A stretch of DNA of 64,000 bases from assembly GCF_003248355.1 (NCBI RefSeq), contig NZ_QKWY01000001.1:2996001-3060000 (forward strand). Reading direction: 5' to 3'. This document shows positions 46,901 to 55,960 of the stretch, one piece after another; the first letter of the stretch is position 1; each line of letters starts with the position of its first letter. The position numbers and the translations under genes are program-made. Origin of the DNA: Streptomyces sp. AC1-42W. GTDB lineage: Bacteria > Actinomycetota > Actinomycetes > Streptomycetales > Streptomycetaceae. The notes below the pieces were generated by a model that ran no database searches, had not been told where the DNA came from, and saw nothing but the letters and a program-made list of their open reading frames with translations.

Positions 46901-47652
46901 ACTTCAACGCCCCGAAGTCCGTCGTCATGGCCGCCGTGCTCTACGTCTTCCGCACCCTGGTCGCCGACGACATCCCGCTCAACAGCGGCTGCCTCACCCC
47001 GCTGGAGATCAGGGTGCCGGACGGCTCCATGCTGGCACCCGCCCCGCCCGCCGCCACGGTCGCCGGCAACGTCGAGACCTCCCAGGCCGTCACCGGCGCC
47101 CTCTACGCGGCCCTGGGCGTCCAGGCCGAGGGCTCCGGCACCATGAACAACCTCACCTTCGGCAACGACCGGGTGCAGTACTACGAGACCGTGGCCAGCG
47201 GCTCCGGCGCCGGCGAGGACTTCGACGGCACCGACGCCGTCCAGACCCACATGACCAACTCCCGCCTCACCGACCCCGAGATCCTGGAGTGGCGCTACCC
47301 CGTCCTGCTGGAGAGCTTCGGCATCCGCGCGGACAGCGGGGGAGCGGGCCGGCACCGCGGCGGATGCGGGGTGGAACGCCGCATCCGCTTCCTCGAACCG
47401 GTCACCCTCGCCCTGCTCACCGGACACCGCCGGGTGCCCCCGTACGGCATGGCCGGCGGCGAACCGGGCGCCCTCGGCAGCCAGCACATCGAACGCGCGG
47501 ACGGCAGCGTCACGGAACTGGCCGGCTGCGACAGCGCGGACGCCGGCGCGGGCGACGTACTGGTCCTGCGCACGCCGGGCGGCGGCGGATACGGCGAGCC
47601 GGCCGAACGGCCCTTCTGCGCCGTTTCGACCGTTGTCAGTCCGAGGACCTAA
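43996..47652 (+). CDS. Fused 5-oxoprolinase (hydantoinase A/oxoprolinase + hydantoinase B)
   Basis: 1218-aa ATP-dependent 5-oxoprolinase converting pyroglutamate to glutamate, with both subunits in one chain as in eukaryotic OPLAH. N-terminal ASKHA domain HyuA-like: [56 protein letters not shown]-terminal HyuB-like part starts around residue 700 with [20 protein letters not shown] and has [29 protein letters not shown], and [13 protein letters not shown]. Full family length. Stop TAA overlaps the -10 box of the next operon. Confidence 0.92.
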   Translation: MTGRWEFWIDRGGTFTDVVGRRPDGRLVTRKLLSHDPDRYRDAAVAGIRLMLDLAPGEPVPADRVAAVKMGTTVATNALLERRGEPTVLVITEGFRDALRIAYQNRPRLFDRRILLPEAVYDRVIEVPERIDARGRTLTPLDREAVAARLREARADGLGSAAVVLMHGYRHPAHEQAVATEARAAGFTQISCSHEVSPLIKLVPRGDTTVVDAYLSPILRRYVESVAAELPGIRLMFMQSNGGLREAAHFRGKDAVLSGPAGGVVGMVRTSARAGHDRVIGFDMGGTSTDVSHYAGEFERELGAEVAGARMRVPMMNIHTVAAGGGSVLHFDGRRYRVGPDSAGAVPGPACYRRGGPLTVTDAQVMLGRISPEHFPAVFGPDGDQPLDADVVRERFEELADEAARATGTRRTAAETAAGFLEIAVLAMAGAVKKISVQRGHDITRYALTGFGGAGGQAVCAVADALGIDTVLVPPLAGVLSAYGIGLADATAMREQSVEAVLDTGTEQRVRRLCDELAARTSADLRADGIPEDAVSTRARVLLRYEGTDASLPVPLDTAAAMTEAFTREHRARYGFTADRRLVVETASVEATGTAGGHAENRPPERETGTATTPRPYATTRMFADGRWQDAPLHRRTDLRATDVVTGPAVVAEADATTVVDPGWQAELAPTGHLVLTRARPRPARQAVGTRVDPVMLEVFNNLFMSIAEQMGVTLENTARSVNIKERLDFSCALFDARGNLIANAPHIPVHLGSMGESIKEVLHRNAGTMRPGDVYAINDPYHGGTHLPDVTVVTPVFDEGGEAPALRFLVASRGHHAEIGGITPGSMPAFSRTVEEEGVLFDNWLLVRDGTLREDETRALLTTAPYPSRDPDTNLADLRAQIAANEKGIAELRAMTDQFGPEAVDAYMGHVQDNAEESVRRIIAGLDDGHYRYETDNGAVIEVTLTVDRAARSAVIDFTGTSPQQPGNFNAPKSVVMAAVLYVFRTLVADDIPLNSGCLTPLEIRVPDGSMLAPAPPAATVAGNVETSQAVTGALYAALGVQAEGSGTMNNLTFGNDRVQYYETVASGSGAGEDFDGTDAVQTHMTNSRLTDPEILEWRYPVLLESFGIRADSGGAGRHRGGCGVERRIRFLEPVTLALLTGHRRVPPYGMAGGEPGALGSQHIERADGSVTELAGCDSADAGAGDVLVLRTPGGGGYGEPAERPFCAVSTVVSPRT

Positions 47653-47663
47653 TCTGTGCACCG
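47650..47663 (+). promoter_or_regulatory. -10 box of the SMC operon, probably leaderless
   Basis: TAATCT at 47650-47655, overlapping the 5-oxoprolinase stop codon, lies 7 bases before the GTG at 47663. No Shine-Dalgarno is visible, so the transcript would begin at or near the GTG. No consensus -35 at 17 bp; TTCGAC lies at about 19 bp. Confidence 0.4.
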
Positions 47664-49189
47664 TGACTTCGCCTGCCTACACGGACAACGCTGCGCCCCA
47701 GCTCAGCGCGGGGCCGCGGCCCGCACCGGGCCCGGCCGCCGACGAGGGGCTGTCCCGCCGGCTGCGCGCGCTCGCCTGCACGGCGCCGCTGCACGACCTG
47801 GACGTCCGCAAGGCGAACCTGGCCGGTGAGTACAGCGGCTACGCGATGGCCGAGGTCGCCCTCGCCGCGATCGACCACGTCACACTGAACATGGACTTCG
47901 ACACCGGCGCGGACCACGACCAGATAGTGACCAGGCTGCTCCCGCGCGTCGCCGCCCAGGCCCCCGCCCGCCCCGCCGCCGAGCACGAACGGGTCGCCCG
48001 CTGGGTCCTGGAGAACCTGATCAACGTCGGCAGCGTGGACCGGGGATTCCGCGCCGTCTACGGCACCTTCGGCCCCGACGGCGTCTACATCCGCCGCGAC
48101 TACGACTTCAAGCTGATCGAGGAGGTCCCCGGACACGGCGGCAGCGTCTACCTCCGCGCCACCGACGAGGCCGTCAACGTCCTGGTCGGCGCCCTCGACA
48201 CGGACGTCACCAGCGCCCAGATCGCCGCCGAGGTCAAACTGGAGGTCCTGATCAGCCGGGGCAGGCTGGCCGACGCCCAGCTCGCCGCCGAACAGGCCCG
48301 CTACCGGACCGTCCAGTACGCCGAAACACTGCGCAAGACCCTCGACGCCACCCGGCGCAACGTCCGCGCCGTCGACTGGCTCAACGCCGTTCCCGACATG
48401 ATCGCCGAAGCGCTCGACCACGTCGCCGACCGCTACCGCCACGAGAACGCGATCCTCACCAACATCCGCAAGGCCCGCGACGAGGCCGAGGACCCCGAGC
48501 ACAAGCGCCGCGCCGCCGAACTCGTGGACATCGTCAAGGACTGCATCCGCCGCCACACCCAGCTCCAGTCCCGGCTGCTGGAGGCCGGCCCCCTCTTCCG
48601 CGCCGAACAGGACCGGCAGGCGTTCGCCACACCCACCGCCCGCACCGGACTCGACCTGTACGGGCAGCTCCTCGGTCCGCTGCTGCCGCTCCCCGTCGAA
48701 CAGGCCGGCCGCGCCACCGACGCCTTCTTCGCCCACGGCACCGGCCTGCGCACCCCGGCGTCCGTCCGGGTGGGCGACCTGGTCGACCTGCTGCTCAGCC
48801 CGCCGCCGGCCCGCGAGCACCTCGGCGCCGAGATGCCCGAGCCCGACCTCATCGCCACCCCGGACGACAGCCGGTTCAGCGAGGAACAGCTGGCCGCCGC
48901 CATGGAACTGCTCGACCTGGAGCACGACGCGCCGCGCCGGCTGTCCGGCCTGCTGGCCGACGCCCGCCGCAGCGACCCCGACCTGCCCTACCTGGTCGCC
49001 CTGCTCGCCGTCCACGCGGCGAGCCCGCCGGTCGGCACCGCCTACCGCCAGGGGGAGCGCCGCCTGCTGTTCTCCGTGGACGACGGAACCCCCCTCGACG
49101 ACGAGGAGTTCGGCGGCGCCGACCTGATCGTCGGCACCGCCCTGCTCGACGCCGCCGGAATGGCCGCGGACCGCTCGGAGGCGCCGTGA
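47663..49189 (+). CDS. SMC-operon first protein, JetA/MksF (kleisin)-like candidate
   Basis: 508 aa from the GTG at 47663. Helical throughout: MAEVALAAIDHVTLNMDFDTG, DRGFRAVYGTFGPDGVYIRRDYDFKLIEEVP (winged-helix-like), a long central coiled segment (TRYRTVQYAETLRKTLDATRRN, HENAILTNIRKARDEAE), and an acidic C-terminus (DDEEFGGADLIVG). Size and position as first gene of a kleisin-small protein-SMC set match JetA of Wadjet/MksF. I identify it by architecture, not by a recognised domain. It precedes the second gene by 115 bases. Confidence 0.6.
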   Translation: MTSPAYTDNAAPQLSAGPRPAPGPAADEGLSRRLRALACTAPLHDLDVRKANLAGEYSGYAMAEVALAAIDHVTLNMDFDTGADHDQIVTRLLPRVAAQAPARPAAEHERVARWVLENLINVGSVDRGFRAVYGTFGPDGVYIRRDYDFKLIEEVPGHGGSVYLRATDEAVNVLVGALDTDVTSAQIAAEVKLEVLISRGRLADAQLAAEQARYRTVQYAETLRKTLDATRRNVRAVDWLNAVPDMIAEALDHVADRYRHENAILTNIRKARDEAEDPEHKRRAAELVDIVKDCIRRHTQLQSRLLEAGPLFRAEQDRQAFATPTARTGLDLYGQLLGPLLPLPVEQAGRATDAFFAHGTGLRTPASVRVGDLVDLLLSPPPAREHLGAEMPEPDLIATPDDSRFSEEQLAAAMELLDLEHDAPRRLSGLLADARRSDPDLPYLVALLAVHAASPPVGTAYRQGERRLLFSVDDGTPLDDEEFGGADLIVGTALLDAAGMAADRSEAP

Positions 49190-49304
49190 CCCCCGCGCCC
49201 CGCGTCCCCCGGACCGCAGCCGCCCTCCGCGGACCCATTCGTCCTGCTTCGCCCAGCACTTCCCGCAGCACCGTCCGCACCTTCCGCACCGAGGAGCCCG
49301 TGTC

Positions 49305-50219
49305 GTGAGCGACCACCGCGCAGAGCACACCGACGCGTGGAGCGAGCCCGCCGACCGGCCCGCCCACGCACCCGACCGGCCCGCGCCCGCGACCGCCGCC
49401 GTCACCCCGGCCGACGCGGCCGACGCCGCCAGGCTCGTCGCCTTCGGCCTCCAGCCCAAGCTGCTGCCCGCCCGCGACGCCGAGTACGCCGAACTCCTGC
49501 GCCGCTACCGCGAGGACCCCGCCTTCGCCCGGCTCGCCGACGCCGTCGCCACCGGCCTCGGCCTCATCGTCCTGGAGGTCTCCCCCCGGGCCGGCATGGC
49601 CGTCACCGCCGGCGAGGACTCCGTGTTCGCCGTCCGCATGGGCGACTACGCGCGACGCGCCTCGTCGGACAGCGCCGACCGCTTCCTGCACGGCCTCGCC
49701 CATCTGGCCGTCGCCGCCATGGCCTTCCCGCGCCCCGAGGACCTCGCCGACGACGCCTACATCGGGCGGATCACCGTCAACGGCGTCGACGCCTTCGTCC
49801 GCCAGGCCTGCCACCGCCTGGAGGAGCGCGCCGAGCAGCAGGGCGACAACACCGACCCGGCCAGCGACGCACCGGGCCTGGAAGCCGGCTGGCGCGTCTA
49901 CGCCCGGCGCAGCGCCACCGGCGCCACCAAGGACGCCCGCCGGCTCGCCGGCTCCACCACCGGCATCATCGGCAAGGCCGTCGCCTTCCTCACCGACTCC
50001 GGCTTCCTCCAGCGCACCGGCGACGACGCCGGAGGCACGTACCGCACCACCGCCCGCTACCAGCTCCAGGTCCGGGACATGGCCGGCGGCGCCGCCATGG
50101 CCGAACTCCTGGAGCTGGGCGTCGTCCCCGTCACCGACGGCAGCGCCACCCTGCTGCCGCCCCCCGACCCCGACGACCTGGAACTGGCCGCCGACGCGGG
50201 CCTGCCCTTCCACGGCTGA
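49305..50219 (+). CDS. SMC-operon second protein, JetB/MksE-like candidate
   Basis: 304 aa from the GTG at 49305. N-terminal acidic, Ala/Pro-rich tail (about 55 aa), then a helical domain ARLVAFGLQPKLLPARDAEY, DRFLHGLAHLAVAAMAF and a C-terminal winged-helix-like region with GITGKAVAFLTDSGFLQRTG-type HTH (GIIGKAVAFLTDSGFLQRTGDDAGG), AGGTYRTTARYQLQVRDMAGG. MksE/JetB proteins are winged-helix dimers that dock on the kleisin; this fits. Cotranscribed between the JetA-like and SMC genes. Confidence 0.6.
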   Translation: MSDHRAEHTDAWSEPADRPAHAPDRPAPATAAVTPADAADAARLVAFGLQPKLLPARDAEYAELLRRYREDPAFARLADAVATGLGLIVLEVSPRAGMAVTAGEDSVFAVRMGDYARRASSDSADRFLHGLAHLAVAAMAFPRPEDLADDAYIGRITVNGVDAFVRQACHRLEERAEQQGDNTDPASDAPGLEAGWRVYARRSATGATKDARRLAGSTTGIIGKAVAFLTDSGFLQRTGDDAGGTYRTTARYQLQVRDMAGGAAMAELLELGVVPVTDGSATLLPPPDPDDLELAADAGLPFHG

Positions 50220-50285
50220 CCGCCGCCGGGCCCGACCCCCACCGACGTCTTCCCACCGCTTCCCGAACGACGAGAGTCCGCCGCC

Positions 50286-53200
50286 ATGTACGAGCTGTCC
50301 CGCGTCCGCCTCTACTCCATCGGACCGGCCGGCGCACGCTACGCCGACACCGTGCTCGACCTGCGCGGCGTCGGCGAACCCGTGCCCCGCCCGGCTCCGG
50401 CGCAGGCGGAGTTCTTCGAGGAGGAGCCGGTCGGCCCGCCCAGGCGCCCCGCCCCCGCGGGCGTCCTCTTCCTGGAGAACGGCGGCGGCAAGTCCGTCCT
50501 GCTGAAACTGATCTTCTCGGTGATGCTGCCGGGCCACCGCAACACCCTCGGCGGCGCCAGCTCCGGCGTCCTGCGCAAGTTCCTGCTCGCCGACGACTGC
50601 GGCCACGTCGCCCTGGAGTGGCAGCACACCCTGACCGGCGAGTGCGTCGTCGTCGGCAAGGTCAGCGAGTGGCGCGGCCGCCAGGTCTCCAACGACCCCC
50701 GCAAGTTCGCCGAGGCCTGGTACTCCTTCCGGCCCGGCCCCGGACTCGGGCTCGACTCGCTGCCCGTCGCCGAGTCCACCGCCGTCGGCCGCCCCGCCGA
50801 AGGAGCCTCCGGCGCCCGCGGCAGGCGCCGCACCATGAAGGGCTTCCGCGACGCCCTCACCGAGGCCGGGAAGTTCTACCAGCACCTCGACGTGCACTGG
50901 GAGGAGATCCACGACCGCTGGAACGAACACCTCGGCGAACTGGGCCTCGACCCCGAACTCTTCCGCTACCAGCGCGAGATGAACGCCGACGAGGGCGAGG
51001 CCGCCGGCCTCTTCGCGGTCAAGAAGGACTCCGACTTCACCGACCTGCTGCTGCGCGCCGTCACCGACACCCGCGACACGGACGGCCTCGCCGACCTCGT
51101 CAGCGGCTTCGGCAACAAGCTCGGCCGCCGCGCCGAACTCACCGCCGAACGCGACTTCACCGCCGGCTCCGTCGACCTCCTCGGCCGCATCGTCGAGGCC
51201 GCCACCGGCCGCGCCCGCGCCCGCGACATCCACGCCGGAGCCGAACGCCGCACCCGCACCCTCGCCCGCCGCCTCTCCGCCCGCGCCGGCGAGGAACGCG
51301 GCCGCGCCGCCGAACTGGCCCAGCAGGTCACCGGCGCCGCCCACACCGTCACCGGCGCCGAGGAGACCCGCGGGCACAACGCGCTGATCTCCGCCGAACT
51401 CGCCTACCGGCACGCGTCGCTGGCCCTGACCGCCGCCGAGAAGAGCGCCGCCGCCCAGCGCCGCGAACTGGGCGACGCCCGCACCCTGCACGCCGCCTGG
51501 CAGGCCGCCGAAGCCGTCCTGCGCCACCGCGCCGCAGCCGACCGCTCCGCCCGCGTCGCCGTCGCCATCCGCGAGGCCGAACGCGACGCCGCCCCCGCCC
51601 TCGCCGCCCGCGCCCGCGCCGCCGCCGACCTGGTACGCGCCCTGCACGAGGCCGCCGAAGCCGGCGAGAACCGGGCCAACGAGGAGGAGGAGCGCTCCGA
51701 CGCCCTCCAGCACGCCGGCGAGACCGCCCACCGCGACGCCACCACCGCGGCCACCGAGGCCCAGCGCGCCCGCAGCGAGGCCGGCCATCTGCGCCAGCGC
51801 CTGGCCGAGGTCGAGCAGGAGACCGCCGAAGCCGTCCGGGCCGGCTGGCTCGACGACACAGCCCCGCACGCCGACCCGGCCAGGGCCGCCCTCGCCGCCA
51901 ACGACGCCGAACAGGCCGCCGTCGCCGCCTGGGACACCGCCCGCGAGGCCGCCGGGGCCGCCACCGACCGGGCCAGGCAGGCCACCGCCGACGAGAGCCG
52001 CGCCGAACTCGCCGCCGCCCGCGCCGCGGACGCCGCCCGCGCCGCCGAGCAGGCGTACGAGGCCGAACTGAGGGCCGCCGAGTCGATCGCCGCCGAACCC
52101 CGGCTCGCCGAACTCCTCGGACTGCCCGCCGCCCCCACGGGCGGCGTCCCCCGGCCCCGCCAGGCCGCCGCCGACGACCGGCACCGCCCCGACGACGACC
52201 CGCACCGCGGCGACGAGGCCCCCGGCACCGGACCCGCCGCCCCGGACGGCACCGAACCGGCCGCACAGAGCGCCCCCACCACGACCGCCGCCCACCCCCG
52301 CGACGGGGGAGGACCGCTGGCCGCCGACGACTTCGACCGCGGCGCCGACGAACTGCGCGACCTCCTCGACCAGAGCGTCGCCACCGCCGAACGACGCCTG
52401 TTCGAACTGCGTACGGCCGCCGCCGACGACGCCCGCATCCTCGGCGCCCTCGGCGACGGCGGCCTCCTGCCCCCCGGCCCCGACGTCCTGGCCACCGTGG
52501 AGTACCTCGGCGAACAGGGCATCCCCGCCCTGCCCGGCTGGCGCTACCTCGCCCAGGCCGTGGCCCCCGCCGACCACGCCGCCGTCCTCGCCGCCCGCCC
52601 CGAACTCGTCGACGGCGTCGTCATCACCGACCCCGGCGCCCACGCCCGCGCCCGCGAGGTGCTCGGCGCCGCCGCCCTGCTGCCCCGCTCCGCCGTCGCC
52701 GTGGGCACCGCCGCGGCCCTCCTCGCCCCCGTCCCCGACACCGGCGCGAGCGGCGGCGGCGCCGAGGACGTGTTCCTCGTACCGCCCAACCCGGCCATGC
52801 ACGACGAACACGCCGCCGACGAGGAGCGCCACGCCCTGCGCAGCCGGGCCGCCGCCCGCGACGAGGACATCCGGGTGCTCGCCGCCCGCCTCGCCGCCGA
52901 CCGCGCGCTGGCCGCCCGGATCGGGTCCTGGCGCGCCGACTGCCCGCCCGGCATGCTCGCCGAACTGGCCGGGGCCGCCGACACCGCCCGCCTCGCCGCC
53001 GAGACCGCCGAAGCCGCGCTCGCCGAGGCCCGCACGGTCCGCGCCGAGGCCGACGAGGCCGCCGCCGACACCGCCCGCGTCCGCGACGAGCGCCAGGAGG
53101 CCGCCCAGCGCGCCCGCCGGGTGGCCGACGCCCTCGCCGGACTCGCCTTCCGGCTGCGGGAACGGGCCGGCTGGCAGGCCAAGCTCCGCGAACTGACCGA

Positions 53201-55091
53201 CGAGGCCGCCGAGTGCGAGGCCCGCGCCACCGTCTGCCTGGAGCGCGCCCGCGCCGCCGACGAGGACCGCCGCGCCGCCCAGCGCGCCGCCGACGACGCC
53301 CGCCGCACCGCCCGCGCCCTGCGCGCCGAACGCGCCGAGATCGCCGGCGCCCCCGAACACCTCCCGGAGCCGGACGGAGAAGCCCCCCGCCAGGCCCTGC
53401 CCACCCTGCGCGAGGCCTACCGGGCGGCCTCCCAGCTGTACGAGAAGGTCGGCGTCGGCGCCGACCTGCGCGCCGAACAGGCCCGCGCCGAGAGCGACGA
53501 GAGCGCCGCCCTCGCCGAACTGGACCGCCTCACCAACAAGGTCCGCACCCGCGCCGCCCAGCTCCTGGAGGGCACCGACGGCGCGGACGGCCCCTCCCGG
53601 CAGGCCGCCGCCGCCCGCGCCGAATCCCTCGTCCAGCTCCTGGAGACCCGCGCCTCCACCGCCAGCGAGCAGCTCGGCCGGCTGCGCGGCGAGGCCGAAC
53701 GCCTGGCCCCCGCGGACGGCGAGAGCCTGCACACCGAACTGCCCGACGACCGGGTGCCCGCCGACGCCGAACAGGCCCAGGCCCTCCTGCGCACCGCCAC
53801 CGCCGAACTGGCCGCCGCGACCGCCGCGCTGGACACCGCCCGCGCCGCCCACGCCGAACTGCTGCACGCCCACCGCGCCGCCGAGGACGCGGCGGGCGGC
53901 TTCGACGAGACCGCCGCCCTGCTGCGCGACCTGCTCAGGGACCACGGCGCCGAGGACGACCCGGAGGACCCCGAGCCGTACCCCGGCAGCCTGGAGGAGG
54001 CCCGCCGGTCCGCCGCCGAGGCCCGCCGCTCCCTGCGCGGCTGCGCCGCCGACCTGTCCGCCGCCGAAGCGGCCGTACGGGAGGCGAGCGACGTCCTCGT
54101 ACGGCACGCCAACTCCACCCGCTACGAGCAGGTCCGCACCCCCGCCCGGCAGCAGATCCGCGAACTGCCCGCCGCCGCGCTCCCCGAGCACGCGCAGAAG
54201 TGGGCCGCCGCCTTCGCGCCCCGGCTGCGGGTCCTCACCGACGAGCTCGCCCAGCTGGAACGCAACCGCGACTCCATCGTGGACCGGCTGCGCGGCCTGG
54301 TGGAGTCCGCGCTCACCACGCTCCGCTCCGCCCAGCGGCTCTCCCGGCTCCCCGAGGGCCTGGGGGAGTGGTCCGGGCAGGAGTTCCTCCGCATCCGCTT
54401 CGAGGAGCCCGACCAGGCCACCCTCACCGAACGGCTCGGCGTCGTCATCGACGAGGCCACCAGGGCCGCCCTGCGGAAGAACTCCGACCTGCGCCGGGAC
54501 GGCATGGCGCTGCTCCTGCGCGGTGTGCAGGCCGCCCTCGAACCCAAGGGCATCGCCGTGGAGATCCTCAAGCCGGACGCCGTGCTGCGGGCCGAGCGCG
54601 TACCCGTGGGGCAGATGGGCGACGTCTTCTCCGGAGGCCAGCTCCTCACCGCCGCCATCGCCCTGTACTGCACGATGGCCGCCCTGCGCAGCAACGACCG
54701 GGGCCGCGACCGGGCCCAGCACCGCCACGCGGGCACGCTCTTCCTGGACAACCCGATCGGCCGGGCCAACGCCACCTATCTGCTGGAACTCCAGCGTGCG
54801 GTGGCCGACGCGCTCGGCGTACAGCTGCTGTACACCACCGGCCTGTTCGACACGACGGCCCTCGCGGAGTTCCCGCTCGTCATCCGGCTGCGCAACGACG
54901 CGGACCTGCGGGCCGGACTGAAGTACATCAGCGTCGAGGAGCACCTGCGCCCCGGACTGCCGCAGCAGGACCCCGGCGGCGATACGGTGCACGGCGAGAT
55001 CACCGCCACCCGCATGTTCAAGCGGGCCACCCCGGCCCCCAGAACCCCGGACGCGGCCGAGACCGCGGCGGAGCCCCGTACGGCTCCCTAG
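50286..55091 (+). CDS. SMC-like coiled-coil ATPase, JetC/MksB-like candidate
   Basis: 1601 aa. Head domain at both ends with a long Ala/Arg/Glu-rich coiled coil and a central globular hinge-like domain (about 700-860; LGEQGIPALPGWRYLAQAVAP, DGVVITDPGAHARAREVL). Walker A is LFLENGGGKSVLLKLIFSV (Lys69), signature DVFSGGQLLTAAIAL (about 1446-1460), Walker B TLFLDNPIGRANATYLLEL with Asp1488 followed by Asn1489 where SMC proteins have the catalytic Glu. D-loop-like and switch residues follow (YTTGLFDTTAL). Order with two upstream small partners matches JetABC/MksFEB. The expected JetD nuclease gene is not adjacent: the next gene is an unrelated membrane protein on the other strand. Confidence 0.7.
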   Translation: MYELSRVRLYSIGPAGARYADTVLDLRGVGEPVPRPAPAQAEFFEEEPVGPPRRPAPAGVLFLENGGGKSVLLKLIFSVMLPGHRNTLGGASSGVLRKFLLADDCGHVALEWQHTLTGECVVVGKVSEWRGRQVSNDPRKFAEAWYSFRPGPGLGLDSLPVAESTAVGRPAEGASGARGRRRTMKGFRDALTEAGKFYQHLDVHWEEIHDRWNEHLGELGLDPELFRYQREMNADEGEAAGLFAVKKDSDFTDLLLRAVTDTRDTDGLADLVSGFGNKLGRRAELTAERDFTAGSVDLLGRIVEAATGRARARDIHAGAERRTRTLARRLSARAGEERGRAAELAQQVTGAAHTVTGAEETRGHNALISAELAYRHASLALTAAEKSAAAQRRELGDARTLHAAWQAAEAVLRHRAAADRSARVAVAIREAERDAAPALAARARAAADLVRALHEAAEAGENRANEEEERSDALQHAGETAHRDATTAATEAQRARSEAGHLRQRLAEVEQETAEAVRAGWLDDTAPHADPARAALAANDAEQAAVAAWDTAREAAGAATDRARQATADESRAELAAARAADAARAAEQAYEAELRAAESIAAEPRLAELLGLPAAPTGGVPRPRQAAADDRHRPDDDPHRGDEAPGTGPAAPDGTEPAAQSAPTTTAAHPRDGGGPLAADDFDRGADELRDLLDQSVATAERRLFELRTAAADDARILGALGDGGLLPPGPDVLATVEYLGEQGIPALPGWRYLAQAVAPADHAAVLAARPELVDGVVITDPGAHARAREVLGAAALLPRSAVAVGTAAALLAPVPDTGASGGGAEDVFLVPPNPAMHDEHAADEERHALRSRAAARDEDIRVLAARLAADRALAARIGSWRADCPPGMLAELAGAADTARLAAETAEAALAEARTVRAEADEAAADTARVRDERQEAAQRARRVADALAGLAFRLRERAGWQAKLRELTDEAAECEARATVCLERARAADEDRRAAQRAADDARRTARALRAERAEIAGAPEHLPEPDGEAPRQALPTLREAYRAASQLYEKVGVGADLRAEQARAESDESAALAELDRLTNKVRTRAAQLLEGTDGADGPSRQAAAARAESLVQLLETRASTASEQLGRLRGEAERLAPADGESLHTELPDDRVPADAEQAQALLRTATAELAAATAALDTARAAHAELLHAHRAAEDAAGGFDETAALLRDLLRDHGAEDDPEDPEPYPGSLEEARRSAAEARRSLRGCAADLSAAEAAVREASDVLVRHANSTRYEQVRTPARQQIRELPAAALPEHAQKWAAAFAPRLRVLTDELAQLERNRDSIVDRLRGLVESALTTLRSAQRLSRLPEGLGEWSGQEFLRIRFEEPDQATLTERLGVVIDEATRAALRKNSDLRRDGMALLLRGVQAALEPKGIAVEILKPDAVLRAERVPVGQMGDVFSGGQLLTAAIALYCTMAALRSNDRGRDRAQHRHAGTLFLDNPIGRANATYLLELQRAVADALGVQLLYTTGLFDTTALAEFPLVIRLRNDADLRAGLKYISVEEHLRPGLPQQDPGGDTVHGEITATRMFKRATPAPRTPDAAETAAEPRTAP

Positions 55092-55098
55092 CGGCGCG

Positions 55099-55560
55099 TC
55101 AGGCCCGCGAGAGGCGCTCCGCGCCGCCGCCCCGGCCTATCCGCCCCGCGTCCCGCCGCGCGGCGCGGGCCGCCCGCTTCGCCCTGCGCCGCTCGCGGCG
55201 CAGGGCACGGGCCGAACTGCTGGGCTCGGAGACCACGCCGTTGCGCTGGTTCCACACCTGGCGGGTGATCCAGACGTCCAGCACCGCCCAGGTCGCCACC
55301 ACCGTGCTCGCCACCCCGCTCAGCACCATCGGGAAGGAGAGCCAGGACCCGGCGAGCGCGGTGAGGAACGCCACCATCGCCAGAATCATCGTCAGCGCCA
55401 TGACGAGCACCGCGCGCACGGCCGCCGTCCGCACCGGGTCCGGCATCCGCCGCCGCAGCGCGGGCTCCTCGATCCAGAGCGGCTGCCGCGGCACGGCCCG
55501 CTCCCGCTCGCCCACATCCCCCGTGCGGTCCACCGCGCCCCCACGCTCCTGTGTGTCCAA
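55099..55560 (-). CDS. Small membrane protein
   Basis: 153 aa with a charged N-terminus, two membrane helices (AVLVMALTMILAMVAFLTALAG and FPMVLSGVASTVVATWAVL) and an Arg/Ala-rich cytoplasmic tail ARALRRERRRAKRAARAARRD. The open frame starts at a TTG (55560); a GTG 27 bases downstream (VDRTGDVGERER) is an alternative. Conserved in Streptomyces, function unknown. It ends 8 bases from the SMC gene stop on the opposite strand. Confidence 0.65.
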   Translation of the reverse strand: MDTQERGGAVDRTGDVGERERAVPRQPLWIEEPALRRRMPDPVRTAAVRAVLVMALTMILAMVAFLTALAGSWLSFPMVLSGVASTVVATWAVLDVWITRQVWNQRNGVVSEPSSSARALRRERRRAKRAARAARRDAGRIGRGGGAERLSRA

Positions 55561-55960
55561 GACCCTTCACTCCCACCGCTGTCCTACTTCAGGGTTGCTG
55601 CCCGGCATACACCCTTTTTACGCGGACGGTCCGTCCCGTCCGCCCGAGCGTGCCCCGTCAGCCCCTCTACCCCCGTACAGACAGACGAGTGACCGGTGGG
55701 GAAGATTCCGCACACCCGTCACGAAACGAAGAATTCCAGCCAACCGGGATGTGAAGGAACGTGCCACTCCTCGGGGGCTCTTCTGTCGCTTTCGTGAATT
55801 TCATCTCCTGGAATACCGGGACAAGCCATGGTCAACTCCCGGTAAGGCGGCCGAAAATCGTCCGGACACGTCTTCGAGTTGTCTGTGCGTCAGTAGTAGG
55901 CTCGCGCCGTTTGTTGACGAAGCCCATCCCCGACCCGGAGGGGATGACCTGGGAGAGGCC
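55561..55960. other. Intergenic region before the conservon
   Basis: About 400 bases with lower GC than the genes. No gene supported. It must hold the promoter of the leftward membrane protein at its left end (GAAGTAGGAC on the minus strand, uncertain) and the promoter of cvnA at its right end; AGTAGTAGGCT near 55893-55903 is a weak -10 candidate. No hairpin of note. Confidence 0.5.

Noticed and set aside
48876..54992. 2038-codon open frame antisense to the SMC operon
   Set aside because: Gly/Val/Ala-rich low-complexity protein typical of the complement of a high-GC gene; no start site or family features.
55092..55960. JetD-like nuclease beside the SMC operon
   Set aside because: The only gene there is a small membrane protein on the other strand with no toprim motifs.
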